Shown in pieces: positions 31,326-40,341 of a stretch of 64,000 nucleotides of DNA. The notes under the pieces were generated by a model. The model did not search any database and had not been told where the DNA came from. It saw nothing but the letters and a program-made list of their open reading frames with translations. This DNA is from Paenibacillus radicis (ex Gao et al. 2016) (GTDB lineage Bacteria > Bacillota > Bacilli > Paenibacillales > Paenibacillaceae): NCBI RefSeq assembly GCF_014641555.1, contig NZ_BMHY01000017.1, positions 27,842-91,841 on the forward strand, given 5' to 3'. A program made the position numbers and the translations under genes. Position 1 is the first letter of the stretch; each line of letters opens with the position of its first letter.

Positions 31326-32573
31326 TTACCCTTCTAGCTTGTCGAGTTCGACGCCTACCTCATGCAGCCTTTGTTGGATTTCATCGATTGGAGATGTCCA
31401 AATCTCCGAGAACATACTCAATGCCTTGTCGCTCCATATCGGATTTCTTGGTGAAATCGGCATCGTGTACGCATACTCCGCTTCTCTATAGTAAAGTTCT
31501 GCCGTCTCATCTGCCCCCTTGCGCGCAGCTTCGCGCAACGGCTCGAAGACCGGTACCGTATAGTTAGCATGCGCAAGCGCGACCGCATCATCATTCGCGT
31601 TGAAATATAAATATTCAAGAAACTTCCATGCCTCTTTTGGAGCTTTGCTTTTGCTAGATATTCCGTAATAGACATAGCTTGCCGGATTGGCTCTGGCAGT
31701 CCCTTCGAAATGCGGCCAGGTTGCGATTCCCAGCTCCACAGTACTATTAGGTTTATTATAAAGCTCCGTATCCATTGCCCTGCCGGACATCCCGACTATG
31801 CCCTCTTCAAAACGCGGGAAACTCTCCATTGACTTTCCTTTATTATGTTTAAAGTAATTGTACAGCCATTGAGCAACATGAACGGTCTCAGGGCTATCTA
31901 TATAATCTTGGTACCATCCATCCGTTGATTGAATGCTGTTCCCGCTATTCTGTACGAGCCAACTGAATTGATTGGGGAAGGGTGGAAACACGAACGATAA
32001 TTGTGAGCCATAAATATCAGTTCCAAGCTGGTCAATTGCACGCGAATACGAATCGTATTGCTCCCAAGTCCAATCGTCCCCAGGCATGTCTAATCCCGCT
32101 CGCTCAAATAGCCTCTTATTGTAATACATGACCGATGGATTTATGGATACCGGCACGACGATCTGCTTGTCATTCAGAATCGAGCCAGCCAGCAACGCAG
32201 GTGGTAGTGAACTTTCAAGCGATTGAAGCGAGATATTCAGGTCTAGCAGCAGATCTTCCTTCTCAAGTTGCTTGAGATCGCCCGGTTCTCCGCTCGAAAA
32301 TAAGACGATATCAGCAGGCAATTCTTCACGTAGATATTGTGTAGGGCTCATTATTTGCTTAGTATCTGTCTCTTCAACAACAATCTTGACTTGAGGATGC
32401 TCGGCATTGTATCGCTCCACGATATTTTCCAATGTTTTTGTTCTGCCTAACGGTAAAACTTGAAATCGTATTTCCTGCGTAATTACCGGCTCTTTTTTGT
32501 TCAAATCTTTTTGACACGCCGTCAAACTAATCGCTATTCCGCAAACCACGAGTAGAGCAATCATTCTTCTCAA
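31326..32573 (-). CDS. Family 1 extracellular solute-binding lipoprotein (sugar type)
   Basis: About 415 residues. The lipobox ISLTAC (Cys20) gives a membrane-anchored lipoprotein. The fold segments are typical of family 1 sugar-binding proteins: IVERYNAEHPQVKIVVEETD, MYYNKRLFERAGLDMPGDDWTWEQYD, and KEAWKFLEYLYFN. TTG at 32573 is chosen since GGAGG lies nine bases before it; the longer open frame upstream has no signal-peptide logic. No permease or ATPase gene is adjacent, so it is an orphan binding protein, perhaps sensory or serving a distant transporter. Confidence 0.82.
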   Translation of the reverse strand: MRRMIALLVVCGIAISLTACQKDLNKKEPVITQEIRFQVLPLGRTKTLENIVERYNAEHPQVKIVVEETDTKQIMSPTQYLREELPADIVLFSSGEPGDLKQLEKEDLLLDLNISLQSLESSLPPALLAGSILNDKQIVVPVSINPSVMYYNKRLFERAGLDMPGDDWTWEQYDSYSRAIDQLGTDIYGSQLSFVFPPFPNQFSWLVQNSGNSIQSTDGWYQDYIDSPETVHVAQWLYNYFKHNKGKSMESFPRFEEGIVGMSGRAMDTELYNKPNSTVELGIATWPHFEGTARANPASYVYYGISSKSKAPKEAWKFLEYLYFNANDDAVALAHANYTVPVFEPLREAARKGADETAELYYREAEYAYTMPISPRNPIWSDKALSMFSEIWTSPIDEIQQRLHEVGVELDKLEG

Positions 32574-32904
32574 CTTTGCAATCCTCCGAATTCTATTACT
32601 ATGACATATATAAAAGTTAAGATTTATCAAAACTATAAAAAAGACACGACTAGAGGGAAGAACATCTCCCTTGGTGTCGTATCTGGTCCGCACTTGTAAT
32701 ATATCATATATGTACTTTTTTCTAATATATTATAATCCTATATTTTTTAGTTAATTCATACACAAACCAAATTGTCCTCATAATTCCAAATAAATTTCTT
32801 AGTAAGCGACAAGTAGTTATAGTGTCGGACGAGTAGCAAATTATAATATAATGGAATTAGAATAAATAGTATGTAGCATGGCAGAACTAAAGGATGTCGA
32901 AACG

Positions 32905-32979
32905 ATGCGAGAAAATATACATTTCCCGATATTTAGTATTACAGGGATCTTCTTTTTTATAATAACCCTACTTAGTTAA
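32905..32979 (+). other. Possible short membrane peptide or frameshifted N terminus
   Basis: An open frame of 24 codons, ATG to TAA, encodes MRENIHFPIFSITGIFFFII, a membrane-helix-like peptide. It lies in another frame just upstream of the 94-residue membrane protein. The two together could be one gene broken by a frameshift. Evidence is only the hydrophobic composition and position. The rest of the roughly 300-base gap upstream is AT-rich and holds nothing else I can name. Confidence 0.25.
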
Positions 32980-32992
32980 TCTATCCTTTAAA

Positions 32993-33277
32993 TTGAGGCT
33001 GGTCTCAGATGAAGGGTTTCCCTTTCTTCTGTCTGTCGCTAATGCACTCCAATTAGTATTCACGCCATTATGGGGCATTCTAGGAATTATTGAACTTGTA
33101 AAAATAATCAAACTACGCCGAAAACTAAATCCTGCGAACATGCAAAATAACAATGATATATCTATGTCTGAAGCCAGACGACTCAAATTAGGATTTCGAT
33201 TAAGTCTTTGTTATATCATTCTGCTTGGATTTCAACTCTGTTACATCCTCATCAATTGGGATGAGGTTAATGTTTAA
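32993..33277 (+). CDS. Small membrane protein, unknown
   Basis: A 94-residue protein with two hydrophobic helices (about 10-38 and 68-88) separated by a basic linker (KIIKLRRKLNP). It starts with TTG without a strong ribosome binding site, so the true start may differ, or the gene may be the remains of a longer one. GC content is much lower than the neighbours to either side. Confidence 0.45.
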   Translation: MRLVSDEGFPFLLSVANALQLVFTPLWGILGIIELVKIIKLRRKLNPANMQNNNDISMSEARRLKLGFRLSLCYIILLGFQLCYILINWDEVNV

Positions 33278-33309
33278 TTTCAAGATACTTCCAAAAAGGA
33301 ATTCGACCT

Positions 33310-33759
33310 ATGAGCACATTTGATGTAACCTGTATCAGCATAGGAAACTATGGTCATGCACTCTTAAGAGGTAAAACTTATACAGTGTTTGACGAAAAGA
33401 ATGAAAATTATAGAATTACCGGTAATCATGGAAGAAGAGTATGGATCTCAAAATATTATTTCGTTGAAGGAAAGCATCAAATACCCATTTTAACTAGTTG
33501 GAAATTAGACGATGAAATTAATGAATTTGAACTATTAGAAGTAACCTTAACTTTCACAGACAGCAGCAAACGTTGGTGTTTAATTACGACCCCTGACAAA
33601 TTGAAAAACTATTTGATGGATCAAGTTACATCTCCCCCGGGTATAAATATTCAACATCTAATCATTATGAAGACCCTCAACCAAGATGATATTGAAGAAA
33701 CATTAAACTATCTGGATAATCAAAATGAATTATTTCAAGCCAGTAAACCTTTAGAATGA
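33310..33759 (+). CDS. Hypothetical protein, low-GC region
   Basis: A 149-residue soluble protein with no recognised family. Alternating hydrophobic strands in the first 90 residues (YRITGNHGRRVWISKYYFV) and a Cys-Leu-Ile-Thr strand near 95 suggest a mainly beta fold, ending in an acidic helix. AAAAAGGA lies upstream of the ATG. Base composition differs clearly from typical genes in this window, which points to acquisition. It could be an immunity-type or phage-derived gene, but nothing proves it. Confidence 0.55.
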   Translation: MSTFDVTCISIGNYGHALLRGKTYTVFDEKNENYRITGNHGRRVWISKYYFVEGKHQIPILTSWKLDDEINEFELLEVTLTFTDSSKRWCLITTPDKLKNYLMDQVTSPPGINIQHLIIMKTLNQDDIEETLNYLDNQNELFQASKPLE

Positions 33760-33817
33760 GTTGCTTGAGGAAGGTTCAAGACGCTCGGGATTAAATCAGA
33801 AAGGCGGTTACTCCTAA

Positions 33818-34267
33818 ATGAGCTTTACATGGCTGTCAGAATGGGCGGAGAGTCACAACCTATTAGAAAGAACATCTAAAGGCTTCTCAAACTATATGGA
33901 TAACTGGAAGAAAGACAATAGAGGTGACTTTTTTGCCACTTTTAGAGGGAAGTCCAATCTTAAAATGCTTCAAACCGAATTTCAATCTTATCAATTCACT
34001 CATTTAACAGAGAATCCTCATTATGTGAGTTGCACTTTAAATATTAGGTATTTGAACGAATACATAGCCAACTACAGTATGATCTTTACGCTTGATGGCG
34101 AAGTACAGGATGACCTTATGGATTTCGATAAATTGTTGGCGAATACAATAAGAGAAGGAACAGTAAAAGTGGAATTAATTGTACGTGCACGAAAACTTGG
34201 ATATTCCGCTGCGGAAGTAGCCCAACTCGTGGATTTAGACGAAGAAACCGTACTACGATTATATTAA
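33818..34267 (+). CDS. Hypothetical protein with HTH-like C terminus
   Basis: A 149-residue soluble protein. The last 35 residues (VELIVRARKLGYSAAEVAQLVDLDEETVLRLY) look like a helix-turn-helix of the kind ending transposase-derived or small regulatory proteins. The rest is unrecognised, with many aromatic residues. AAAGGCGG lies upstream of the ATG. It shares the low GC content of the two genes before it. Confidence 0.55.
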   Translation: MSFTWLSEWAESHNLLERTSKGFSNYMDNWKKDNRGDFFATFRGKSNLKMLQTEFQSYQFTHLTENPHYVSCTLNIRYLNEYIANYSMIFTLDGEVQDDLMDFDKLLANTIREGTVKVELIVRARKLGYSAAEVAQLVDLDEETVLRLY

Positions 34268-34283
34268 ATAGGAGTGAACCACC

Positions 34284-34736
34284 ATGCATTTTCGAAAAGC
34301 ACAAGAAACCGACCTGCCCGCTATTGTCCGCATGCTTGCGGACGACGAGCTCGGCTCGCAGCGCGAGCGCTTTGAAGACCCGCTTCCCGCAGTTTACCAC
34401 GAAGCATTTGCCGCCATGGAGGCGCAAACCGGCAATCAAATCATTCTAGCCATCGAAGACGAAGCAATTATTGGATGCCTCCAACTGGTTATCATACCCG
34501 GCCTCGCCCGGCAAGGGATGCTGCGTGCTCAAATCGAAGGGGTGCGGGTTGACAGCAGCTACCGGGGAAAAGGGGTGGGCGAAGCTTTGTTTCAAGAGGC
34601 GATTTCCATTGCCAAGTCTGCCGGATGCGGGCTGGTACAGCTGACAACGGACAAACAGCGCGGGGACGCTCATCGCTTCTACGATCGGCTTGGATTTACC
34701 GCCAGCCATGAGGGTATGAAGCTCATTCTTGAATAG
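34284..34736 (+). CDS. GNAT-family N-acetyltransferase
   Basis: A 150-residue GNAT enzyme. IEGVRVDSSYRGKGVGEALFQEAI contains the acetyl-CoA loop (Arg-Gly-x-Gly-x-Gly/Ala); LTTDKQRGDAHRFYDRLGF is the conserved final segment. The acceptor is unknown. GC content returns to the genomic average here. A truncated copy of the last 40 codons is present about 9 kb downstream (43906-44028). Confidence 0.87.
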   Translation: MHFRKAQETDLPAIVRMLADDELGSQRERFEDPLPAVYHEAFAAMEAQTGNQIILAIEDEAIIGCLQLVIIPGLARQGMLRAQIEGVRVDSSYRGKGVGEALFQEAISIAKSAGCGLVQLTTDKQRGDAHRFYDRLGFTASHEGMKLILE

Positions 34737-34796
34737 AGGGCAAGCCTCATCTCAACAATTAGGTTGACAATCCCCTGCGAATATTTAAAGATAATA

Positions 34797-34808
34797 TTAA
34801 ACGTTTAA
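34797..34808. promoter_or_regulatory. LacI-type operator before the regulator gene
   Basis: The 12-base perfect palindrome TTAAACGTTTAA lies 19 bases before the start codon of the LacI-family gene. Related AAACGTTT-centred sites stand before the sugar operon, which supports autoregulation. Confidence 0.65.
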
Positions 34809-34827
34809 ATTTTTCAAGGGGGCAATC

Positions 34828-35850
34828 ATGAAGGCTACCATTAAAGATGTCGCTAGAGAAGCCAAAGTATCCATCGCTACTGTCTCCAATGTCATTAACG
34901 GCAAGGATATTGTAAAGAAAGAGACGCGGGAAAAGGTAACGCGAGTCATTGAAAAGCTGAATTACGTTCCGGATCAAGCTGCCCGAACGATGATCCGGAA
35001 GAAGACCAACACAATCGGCATGGTCGTCCCTTCCCTTTCCAATGAATTCTGGGGTTCTCTCGCCGGCAATATACAAAGACAATTGCTCAACTTCGGCTAC
35101 ACCCTGCTTATTTTAACGACCGAATCCGACCCTAAAGTGGAGCAAATTTCGTTGAACACGCTCAAAGAGCGAAATGTCGACGGCGTTATTATCGCATCCC
35201 TTGGCCTTGGAAGCAAGGCCGACAAACGCTATGTTGAAGCGCTGCTGGAATGGGGCATCCCCCTCGTTTCCTTCCACCCTTACGAGAAGAAGCTGACGAC
35301 CGTATGGGGTGACTACATGGCCAGCTCCATGGAGGTTGTCGATCATCTGATTTCACTTGGCCATACGAAGATCGCCTATATCGGGTCTTATTTGAGCGGC
35401 ATTGAACGGGAGCTGGGCTACCGTAATTCGCTGATGCTGAATCGGATTCCTGTTGATGAACGGCTCATGATCAGCGGACAGGAAGAGAAATTTGAATTCT
35501 TCAGCCAGTACGGCTATGACTGTGCCAAGAAGCTTTGCAAGGATAACGTGGAATTCACTGCGATCTTCTGCTCGAACGATCTCATTGCAATTGGCGCAAT
35601 CAAAGCCTTTGAGGATATGGGCATGCATGTCCCAACAGATAAAGCTGTGGTTGGATTTGATGACATTAATATGGCCAGCCTGTACCGTCCTGCTCTAACG
35701 ACTGTCAGACAGCCGATTACCGAGATGGCGAGCTCTGCCGTTACCATTCTGATTGAGCAAATTGAGAAGCCGGATACCGATCATTTTGCGAAAACAGTCA
35801 CGTTCCCTATGAAGCTGATTATTCGAGAAAGCAGCGGCGCCCAAATCTAA
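34828..35850 (+). CDS. LacI-family transcriptional regulator
   Basis: A 340-residue repressor. The N-terminal helix-turn-helix is TIKDVAREAKVSIATVSNVINGK; the hinge follows at about residue 50; the rest is the periplasmic-binding-protein-like effector domain (NTIGMVVPSLSNEFWGSLAGNIQ, AVVGFDDINMASLYRPALTTVRQP). GGGGGC lies just before the ATG. It probably represses the sugar transport operon that follows in the same direction, responding to a sugar or sugar phosphate. Confidence 0.92.
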   Translation: MKATIKDVAREAKVSIATVSNVINGKDIVKKETREKVTRVIEKLNYVPDQAARTMIRKKTNTIGMVVPSLSNEFWGSLAGNIQRQLLNFGYTLLILTTESDPKVEQISLNTLKERNVDGVIIASLGLGSKADKRYVEALLEWGIPLVSFHPYEKKLTTVWGDYMASSMEVVDHLISLGHTKIAYIGSYLSGIERELGYRNSLMLNRIPVDERLMISGQEEKFEFFSQYGYDCAKKLCKDNVEFTAIFCSNDLIAIGAIKAFEDMGMHVPTDKAVVGFDDINMASLYRPALTTVRQPITEMASSAVTILIEQIEKPDTDHFAKTVTFPMKLIIRESSGAQI

Positions 35851-35888
35851 TATTGACAGATGGGTGCCGATAGGCTATTCTTCAAAAT

Positions 35889-35960
35889 ATAAACGTTTCA
35901 ATTTTATTTATAGTTGTAAGCGTTTTAACATGTTATTCTAATTATAATTAAACGTTTTAT
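35889..35960. promoter_or_regulatory. Operator array and -10 box of the sugar operon
   Basis: Three LacI-like sites are visible: ATAAACGTTTCA around 35891-35898, GTAAGCGTTTTAAC at 35916-35929 and TTAAACGTTTTA at 35948-35959. The last overlaps a TATAAT box (35943-35948), so binding there would block polymerase. The sites share the AACGTTT core with the operator in front of the regulator gene. Confidence 0.65.
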
Positions 35961-36047
35961 ATTATTCTAAGGTGGTGATGACAGACCCGTCTAACGGCTA
36001 CGAAATCGGCAAGAGGCTACTACGAACATAAACAGGGGTGAATGTAA

Positions 36048-37385
36048 ATGTCTAAAAGAATGTCGAAGAAATGGTTGACGGTTTTGTTCATTATCGTAAT
36101 TGCTTTTTCTGTAACCGCTTGCAGCAGTGGCAGCAACGGTGAACCGCAGACGAACGGCTCCAAGCCGGGAAGCGGCACTGCAGAGAAGCCTGTAGAAATT
36201 AATTTTTGGGATATGGTCTGGGGTCCTCCATCTTATGTAGAGGCCGCGCAAAAGCTGGTTGAACAATTCAACAGCGAGCATCCGAATATTAAAGTGACCT
36301 ACCAGTCCACGCCATGGAACAACTGGTATCAGACCTTTACGACCGCAATCGCAGCAGGCGCTCCGCCAGATATCAGCACGGGCGCAGGCTACCAGGCATT
36401 CCAGTTCACAGACAATGATGCCATCCTTCCAATTGATGATGTTATTGAAGAGCTGCGAAGCGAAGGCAAGCTGGATGATTTCGTGCCAGGCAGCGTCGAG
36501 GCGCTCAAGTATAACGGACATTATGTCGCTTTCCCGTGGATGATTGACATCCGGGTTCCTTTTTACCGCAAGGATGTTTTCCAAGAGGCTGGCATTACCG
36601 AGCTTCCGAAGACATGGGATGAGCTGAGAGCCGACTTGAAGAAAATCAACGGCAACGGCAAATACGGCCTTGTACTGCCGGGCAATGATCCGAACCTGGG
36701 CCTTCAAGCGCTGTTCTCCCTTATGCTGAACAACGGCGGCGGCATCTTCACGCCAGACAAGAAAGTCGACCTGCTGAACGATCGCAACGTCGAGGCAGCT
36801 CAATTCTTGGCCGATATCGTTAGCGACGGCTCCGTCAATCCAGCTATGCTGGGCTTCAACGGCGACAGCGGCGTCAAAGAATTCGGCGCCGGACGTGGCG
36901 GCGTGTTCATTCACACACCAAGCTTGCCGGACAGCTTCCCGGAATTAGCTGATAAAATCGGCGTATTGGAGCCGCTCGCTGGACCGCATGGCGATAAAGC
37001 TACGCTCGGCTGGGTTAACAACATTATGATCTATAAAGCGACCAAGCACCCGGATGAGGCGAAAACCTTCCTTAAGTGGTGGTCCGAGAACAACAAAACG
37101 CTCTGGACGGAAGGCAAACAAGGCGGATTCCCGGTTAAACAATCGTTCACCCAAGATCCTTACTGGCAGAACAATCCGATCCTCAAGCTTATTGCCGATA
37201 AATACCTTGGCATTATGAAAACGACAGGCTTCCAAGCTACTGGCGGATTCCCTGAGCTGAATGAGATTGAAGGCGACGGAACGACGCTGACGATGATTCA
37301 AAAGCTGATGTCTGGCAAACCTGTTAAAGAATCGATGGAAGAAACCGCCAAGAAATACGAGACAATCATGGGCAACAAAAAATGA
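36048..37385 (+). CDS. Family 1 sugar-binding lipoprotein of an ABC importer
   Basis: A 445-residue lipoprotein, lipobox SVTAC (Cys25). Family 1 features are AAQKLVEQFNSEHPNIKVTYQSTPW near the start, FPWMIDIRVPFYRKDVFQEAGITELPKTWDEL, and KTFLKWWSENNKTLWTEG. It should capture a mono- or oligosaccharide outside the cell and pass it to the two permeases encoded next. The gap to the permease gene contains a stem-loop that may hold binding-protein mRNA at a higher level. Confidence 0.92.
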   Translation: MSKRMSKKWLTVLFIIVIAFSVTACSSGSNGEPQTNGSKPGSGTAEKPVEINFWDMVWGPPSYVEAAQKLVEQFNSEHPNIKVTYQSTPWNNWYQTFTTAIAAGAPPDISTGAGYQAFQFTDNDAILPIDDVIEELRSEGKLDDFVPGSVEALKYNGHYVAFPWMIDIRVPFYRKDVFQEAGITELPKTWDELRADLKKINGNGKYGLVLPGNDPNLGLQALFSLMLNNGGGIFTPDKKVDLLNDRNVEAAQFLADIVSDGSVNPAMLGFNGDSGVKEFGAGRGGVFIHTPSLPDSFPELADKIGVLEPLAGPHGDKATLGWVNNIMIYKATKHPDEAKTFLKWWSENNKTLWTEGKQGGFPVKQSFTQDPYWQNNPILKLIADKYLGIMKTTGFQATGGFPELNEIEGDGTTLTMIQKLMSGKPVKESMEETAKKYETIMGNKK

Positions 37386-37392
37386 TGAACTT

Positions 37393-37430
37393 GGATGCGG
37401 GGAACGCCGAGAGGCGTTTCCTCCACATCC
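37393..37430 (+). other. Intercistronic stem-loop between binding protein and permease
   Basis: GGATGCGGGGAACGCC and GGCGTTTCCTCCACATCC pair around a GAGA loop with small bulges. There is no T-run, so it is more likely an mRNA-stabilising or processing structure than a full terminator. Confidence 0.6.
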
Positions 37431-37449
37431 GGGAAAGTGAGTGACATCC

Positions 37450-38313
37450 ATGAAAGAACAAGGCGTGAAGTGGCTGCAGCTTCGCATGCTGGGCCCGGCA
37501 ATCCTATTTATATCCCTTGTCAGTCTGTATCCTTTCATCTCCGGCATTATCTATAGTCTGAAAGACGGCTCCTTGCTGAATTCCGGATCCTTCGTCGGCT
37601 TCGCGAATTTCGCGGAGATATTCCGAATGAGTGAATTTTGGAAAGCCTTCACTTTCAGCATCGGATTTACGATCTGCTCCGTTCTAGGCAGCTATGTGGT
37701 CGGACTGTTCCTCGCCGTGCTGCTCAATATGAACATTCCGGGCAGAGGCCTATTCCGTGTAGCCTTGCTCGTGCCTTGGGTCGTATCCTCCGTCGTCTCG
37801 ATGGTCGGCTGGCGCTCGATGATTGGAGATCAGACCGCACTAGTCAATACTGTCATTCAAGCGTTTGGCTTCGAACCGATTCTATTCCTAAGCTCGGAAA
37901 AATGGGCCGTATTCTCCGTTATCATGGTCAAAATCTGGAGAAGCTTCCCGTTCATGATGGTCTCCCTGCTGGCAACCTTACAGACGATTAACAACGATAT
38001 GTACGAAGCGGCGAGCATTGACGGGGCCGGCAAATGGCGGACTTTTGTCAGCATTACGCTGCAACAGCTCAAGACTGCAACCTTCGTAAGCTGGATTCTG
38101 ATGAGCATTTGGAGCTTCAATGACTTTGACGTCCTGTGGCTGCTGACATCTGGCGGACCGCTTGATGCTACCCAAAACCTGATTATTATGAGCTATAAAT
38201 ATGCCTTTATCAAAAGCTCAACCGGCATCGGCTCGGCACTCGGCATTCTGAGCTTGATCGTTCTGCTGGCTCTTGCACTGATTCTAATGAGAGTCCAGAA
38301 GAAGGAGGATTAG
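37450..38313 (+). CDS. Sugar ABC transporter permease (MalF/UgpA type)
   Basis: About 287 residues, six membrane helices. The EAA loop is YEAASIDGAGKWRTFVSITLQQLKTA, where the ATPase docks. GGPLDATQNLIIMSYKYAF is typical of family-1 sugar permeases. ATG at 37450 is taken as start, although GTG at 37441 is also open. The stop and the next ATG are three bases apart. Confidence 0.91.
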   Translation: MKEQGVKWLQLRMLGPAILFISLVSLYPFISGIIYSLKDGSLLNSGSFVGFANFAEIFRMSEFWKAFTFSIGFTICSVLGSYVVGLFLAVLLNMNIPGRGLFRVALLVPWVVSSVVSMVGWRSMIGDQTALVNTVIQAFGFEPILFLSSEKWAVFSVIMVKIWRSFPFMMVSLLATLQTINNDMYEAASIDGAGKWRTFVSITLQQLKTATFVSWILMSIWSFNDFDVLWLLTSGGPLDATQNLIIMSYKYAFIKSSTGIGSALGILSLIVLLALALILMRVQKKED

Positions 38314-38316
38314 ACG

Positions 38317-39141
38317 ATGATTAAAAAACCGCTAATTGCTCTTGTGTTCCTCTTTTTGCTGGTCATATCCATTGTCGTGAACCTGCCCGTCATCACAATG
38401 GTGCTGAATTCCTTCAAATCGAATACAGAAATTATGACCTCAACACAGGTGATGCCGCAGCATTGGACCATGGAAAATTATCTGTTTGTCAACGACAAAT
38501 CTGCCTTCTGGCAGCAGTTTATCAATAGCATTATTGTAACTTCTCTAACCGTAGTGGCAACCATCCTAATCGGCGCTCTGGCTGGCTATGCGATTTCACG
38601 TTTCCGTACAAGACTGACGGGCTCCTTCTCGGTCGTTCTGCTGCTGCTGCAAATGTTTCCTTTCGTGCTGATCATGCTCCCGCTGTTCCTGGCGTTCCGA
38701 TCGCTGCATCTGATCGATACGTTAACAGGAGTTATCCTGATCCAGACTTCGATTAGTCTGCCGGTGTCCGTCCTCATGTTCAGAGGATTCTTCGACTCCA
38801 TCCCGGGCGAAATTGAGGAAGCGGCCTGGATGGACGGCTGTAACCGCTGGAGTACCTTCACCCGAATTGTACTCCCGATCTCAGGTCCGGGCATTGCAGC
38901 GGTATCGATCTTTACGATTCTGTTGTCCTGGAACGACTATATCATTCCGAATATCTTCATTAAGAAAGAAAGCCTGATGACCTTGCCGCTTGGACTGCAA
39001 ATGTTCATGCAGCAGAACGCCACGCAGTGGGGCGGACTGACGGCTGCAGCGACACTGTCGGCTTTGCCTATACTGATCTTCCTGCTATTCGTACAAAAAT
39101 ATATCGCTTACGGCGCAGCCTCCGGCTCTGTCAAAGGCTAA
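38317..39141 (+). CDS. Sugar ABC transporter permease (MalG/UgpE type)
   Basis: A 274-residue six-helix permease. The EAA loop is EEAAWMDGCNRWSTFTRIVLPISGPGI. VLNSFKSNTEIMT near the N terminus and NQT-like MQQNATQWGGLTAAA near the end are typical of MalG-like partners. It pairs with the preceding permease. No ATPase gene is present, so a shared MsmX-like ATPase encoded elsewhere probably powers this importer. Confidence 0.91.
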   Translation: MIKKPLIALVFLFLLVISIVVNLPVITMVLNSFKSNTEIMTSTQVMPQHWTMENYLFVNDKSAFWQQFINSIIVTSLTVVATILIGALAGYAISRFRTRLTGSFSVVLLLLQMFPFVLIMLPLFLAFRSLHLIDTLTGVILIQTSISLPVSVLMFRGFFDSIPGEIEEAAWMDGCNRWSTFTRIVLPISGPGIAAVSIFTILLSWNDYIIPNIFIKKESLMTLPLGLQMFMQQNATQWGGLTAAATLSALPILIFLLFVQKYIAYGAASGSVKG

Positions 39142-39171
39142 TACTTGAAAACACATAAGGAGAGAAACTCG

Positions 39172-40287
39172 ATGAACACGAACATTATTAATGTCGGCAT
39201 TATAGGACTCGGAGAAGTCGCACAAGTCATTCACCTGCCCGTACTGGACTCCTTGCCTGAGCAATACAAAATCGTCGCCCTTTGCGATATTTCACCTCAG
39301 CTGGTCGCAGCCATGGGAGAGAAGTATCGGGTAACGAATCTATATACGGAAGCCTCTGAGCTTGTTAAGCAAGCCGATATCGATGCCGTATTTGTATTGA
39401 ACAGTGATGAGTATCATGCCGAATGTGTTATTGCGGCAGCCAACGAGGGCAAGCATGTGCTTGTCGAAAAGCCAATGACGCTGACGCAATCGGAGGCGGA
39501 CGCTATTATTGAAGCCCGAGACCGGAACAACGTCAAAGTAATGGTCGGCTACATGAGACGCTACGCGGCAGCATTCGAAGAGGCGGTAGTGGAAATTGGC
39601 GGCTTTGACAACATCCACTATATTCGCGTACGTGACATTATTGGGCCAAACAGCTTTTTCGTTCAACAATCCAGCAACGTCTTGACCTTCCATGATATTC
39701 CCGATGAATTGAAGGAGGACAAGCGAGTCCGTGCAGAACGGCTCGTCAAAGAAGCGACGGGACTGGACGCCTCTTCCCCATACAGCTCGCTATATCGCCT
39801 ACTGTGCGGCTTATCCAGCCATGACCTCTCCGCTATGAGGGAATTGATTGGTATGCCGAAACGGGTTATCGGCTCCAAGCTGTCCGAGATTCCAACCGCT
39901 TCAGGGGGCAACTTCCTGAGCTCTATTCTCGACTATGGCCATTTCGGCGTAACCTTCGAGACTGGCGTTGATGCACAGGGCCGGTTTGATGCCCATATTG
40001 AGCTGTATTCCAGCACCAAATCGGTGCGGATTCAATACAACTCGCCTTATATCCGTCATCTGCCGACCGAATTGCATATCGTCGAGACTGCAGGTGAAAC
40101 CTTCAAGCAATCCGTCGTTCGTCCAACACTTACCGACCCCTATACGCGAGAGCTTCGGTACTTCTATGACGCGATTACGAAGGGTACGGAAATAAAGACA
40201 ACTCCCGAGGATTATAAAAATGACCTGGCCATCTTCAAAATGATCATCGACTCTCTGATCGAACAAGAAGCAGCAGCGGCTGTATAG
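39172..40287 (+). CDS. Gfo/Idh/MocA-family oxidoreductase
   Basis: About 371 residues. The N-terminal Rossmann domain opens with INVGIIGLGEVAQVIHLPVL, and EKPMTLTQSEADAI holds the conserved Lys of the family. A C-terminal alpha/beta substrate domain follows. Members oxidise or epimerise sugars and inositols with NAD(P). ATG at 39172 has AAGGAGAG upstream. Together with the Zn-dependent dehydrogenase downstream it likely converts the imported sugar or polyol. Confidence 0.88.
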   Translation: MNTNIINVGIIGLGEVAQVIHLPVLDSLPEQYKIVALCDISPQLVAAMGEKYRVTNLYTEASELVKQADIDAVFVLNSDEYHAECVIAAANEGKHVLVEKPMTLTQSEADAIIEARDRNNVKVMVGYMRRYAAAFEEAVVEIGGFDNIHYIRVRDIIGPNSFFVQQSSNVLTFHDIPDELKEDKRVRAERLVKEATGLDASSPYSSLYRLLCGLSSHDLSAMRELIGMPKRVIGSKLSEIPTASGGNFLSSILDYGHFGVTFETGVDAQGRFDAHIELYSSTKSVRIQYNSPYIRHLPTELHIVETAGETFKQSVVRPTLTDPYTRELRYFYDAITKGTEIKTTPEDYKNDLAIFKMIIDSLIEQEAAAAV

Positions 40288-40341
40288 TTTTTTACCGAGG
40301 CAGCCTTTCTTTCCATTCTGACAGAAGGAGCGTACAACGCT

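Noticed and set aside
35991..36914. Open frame of 307 codons on the minus strand
   Set aside because: It is antisense to the sugar-binding lipoprotein gene, which has a lipobox, ribosome binding site and family motifs.
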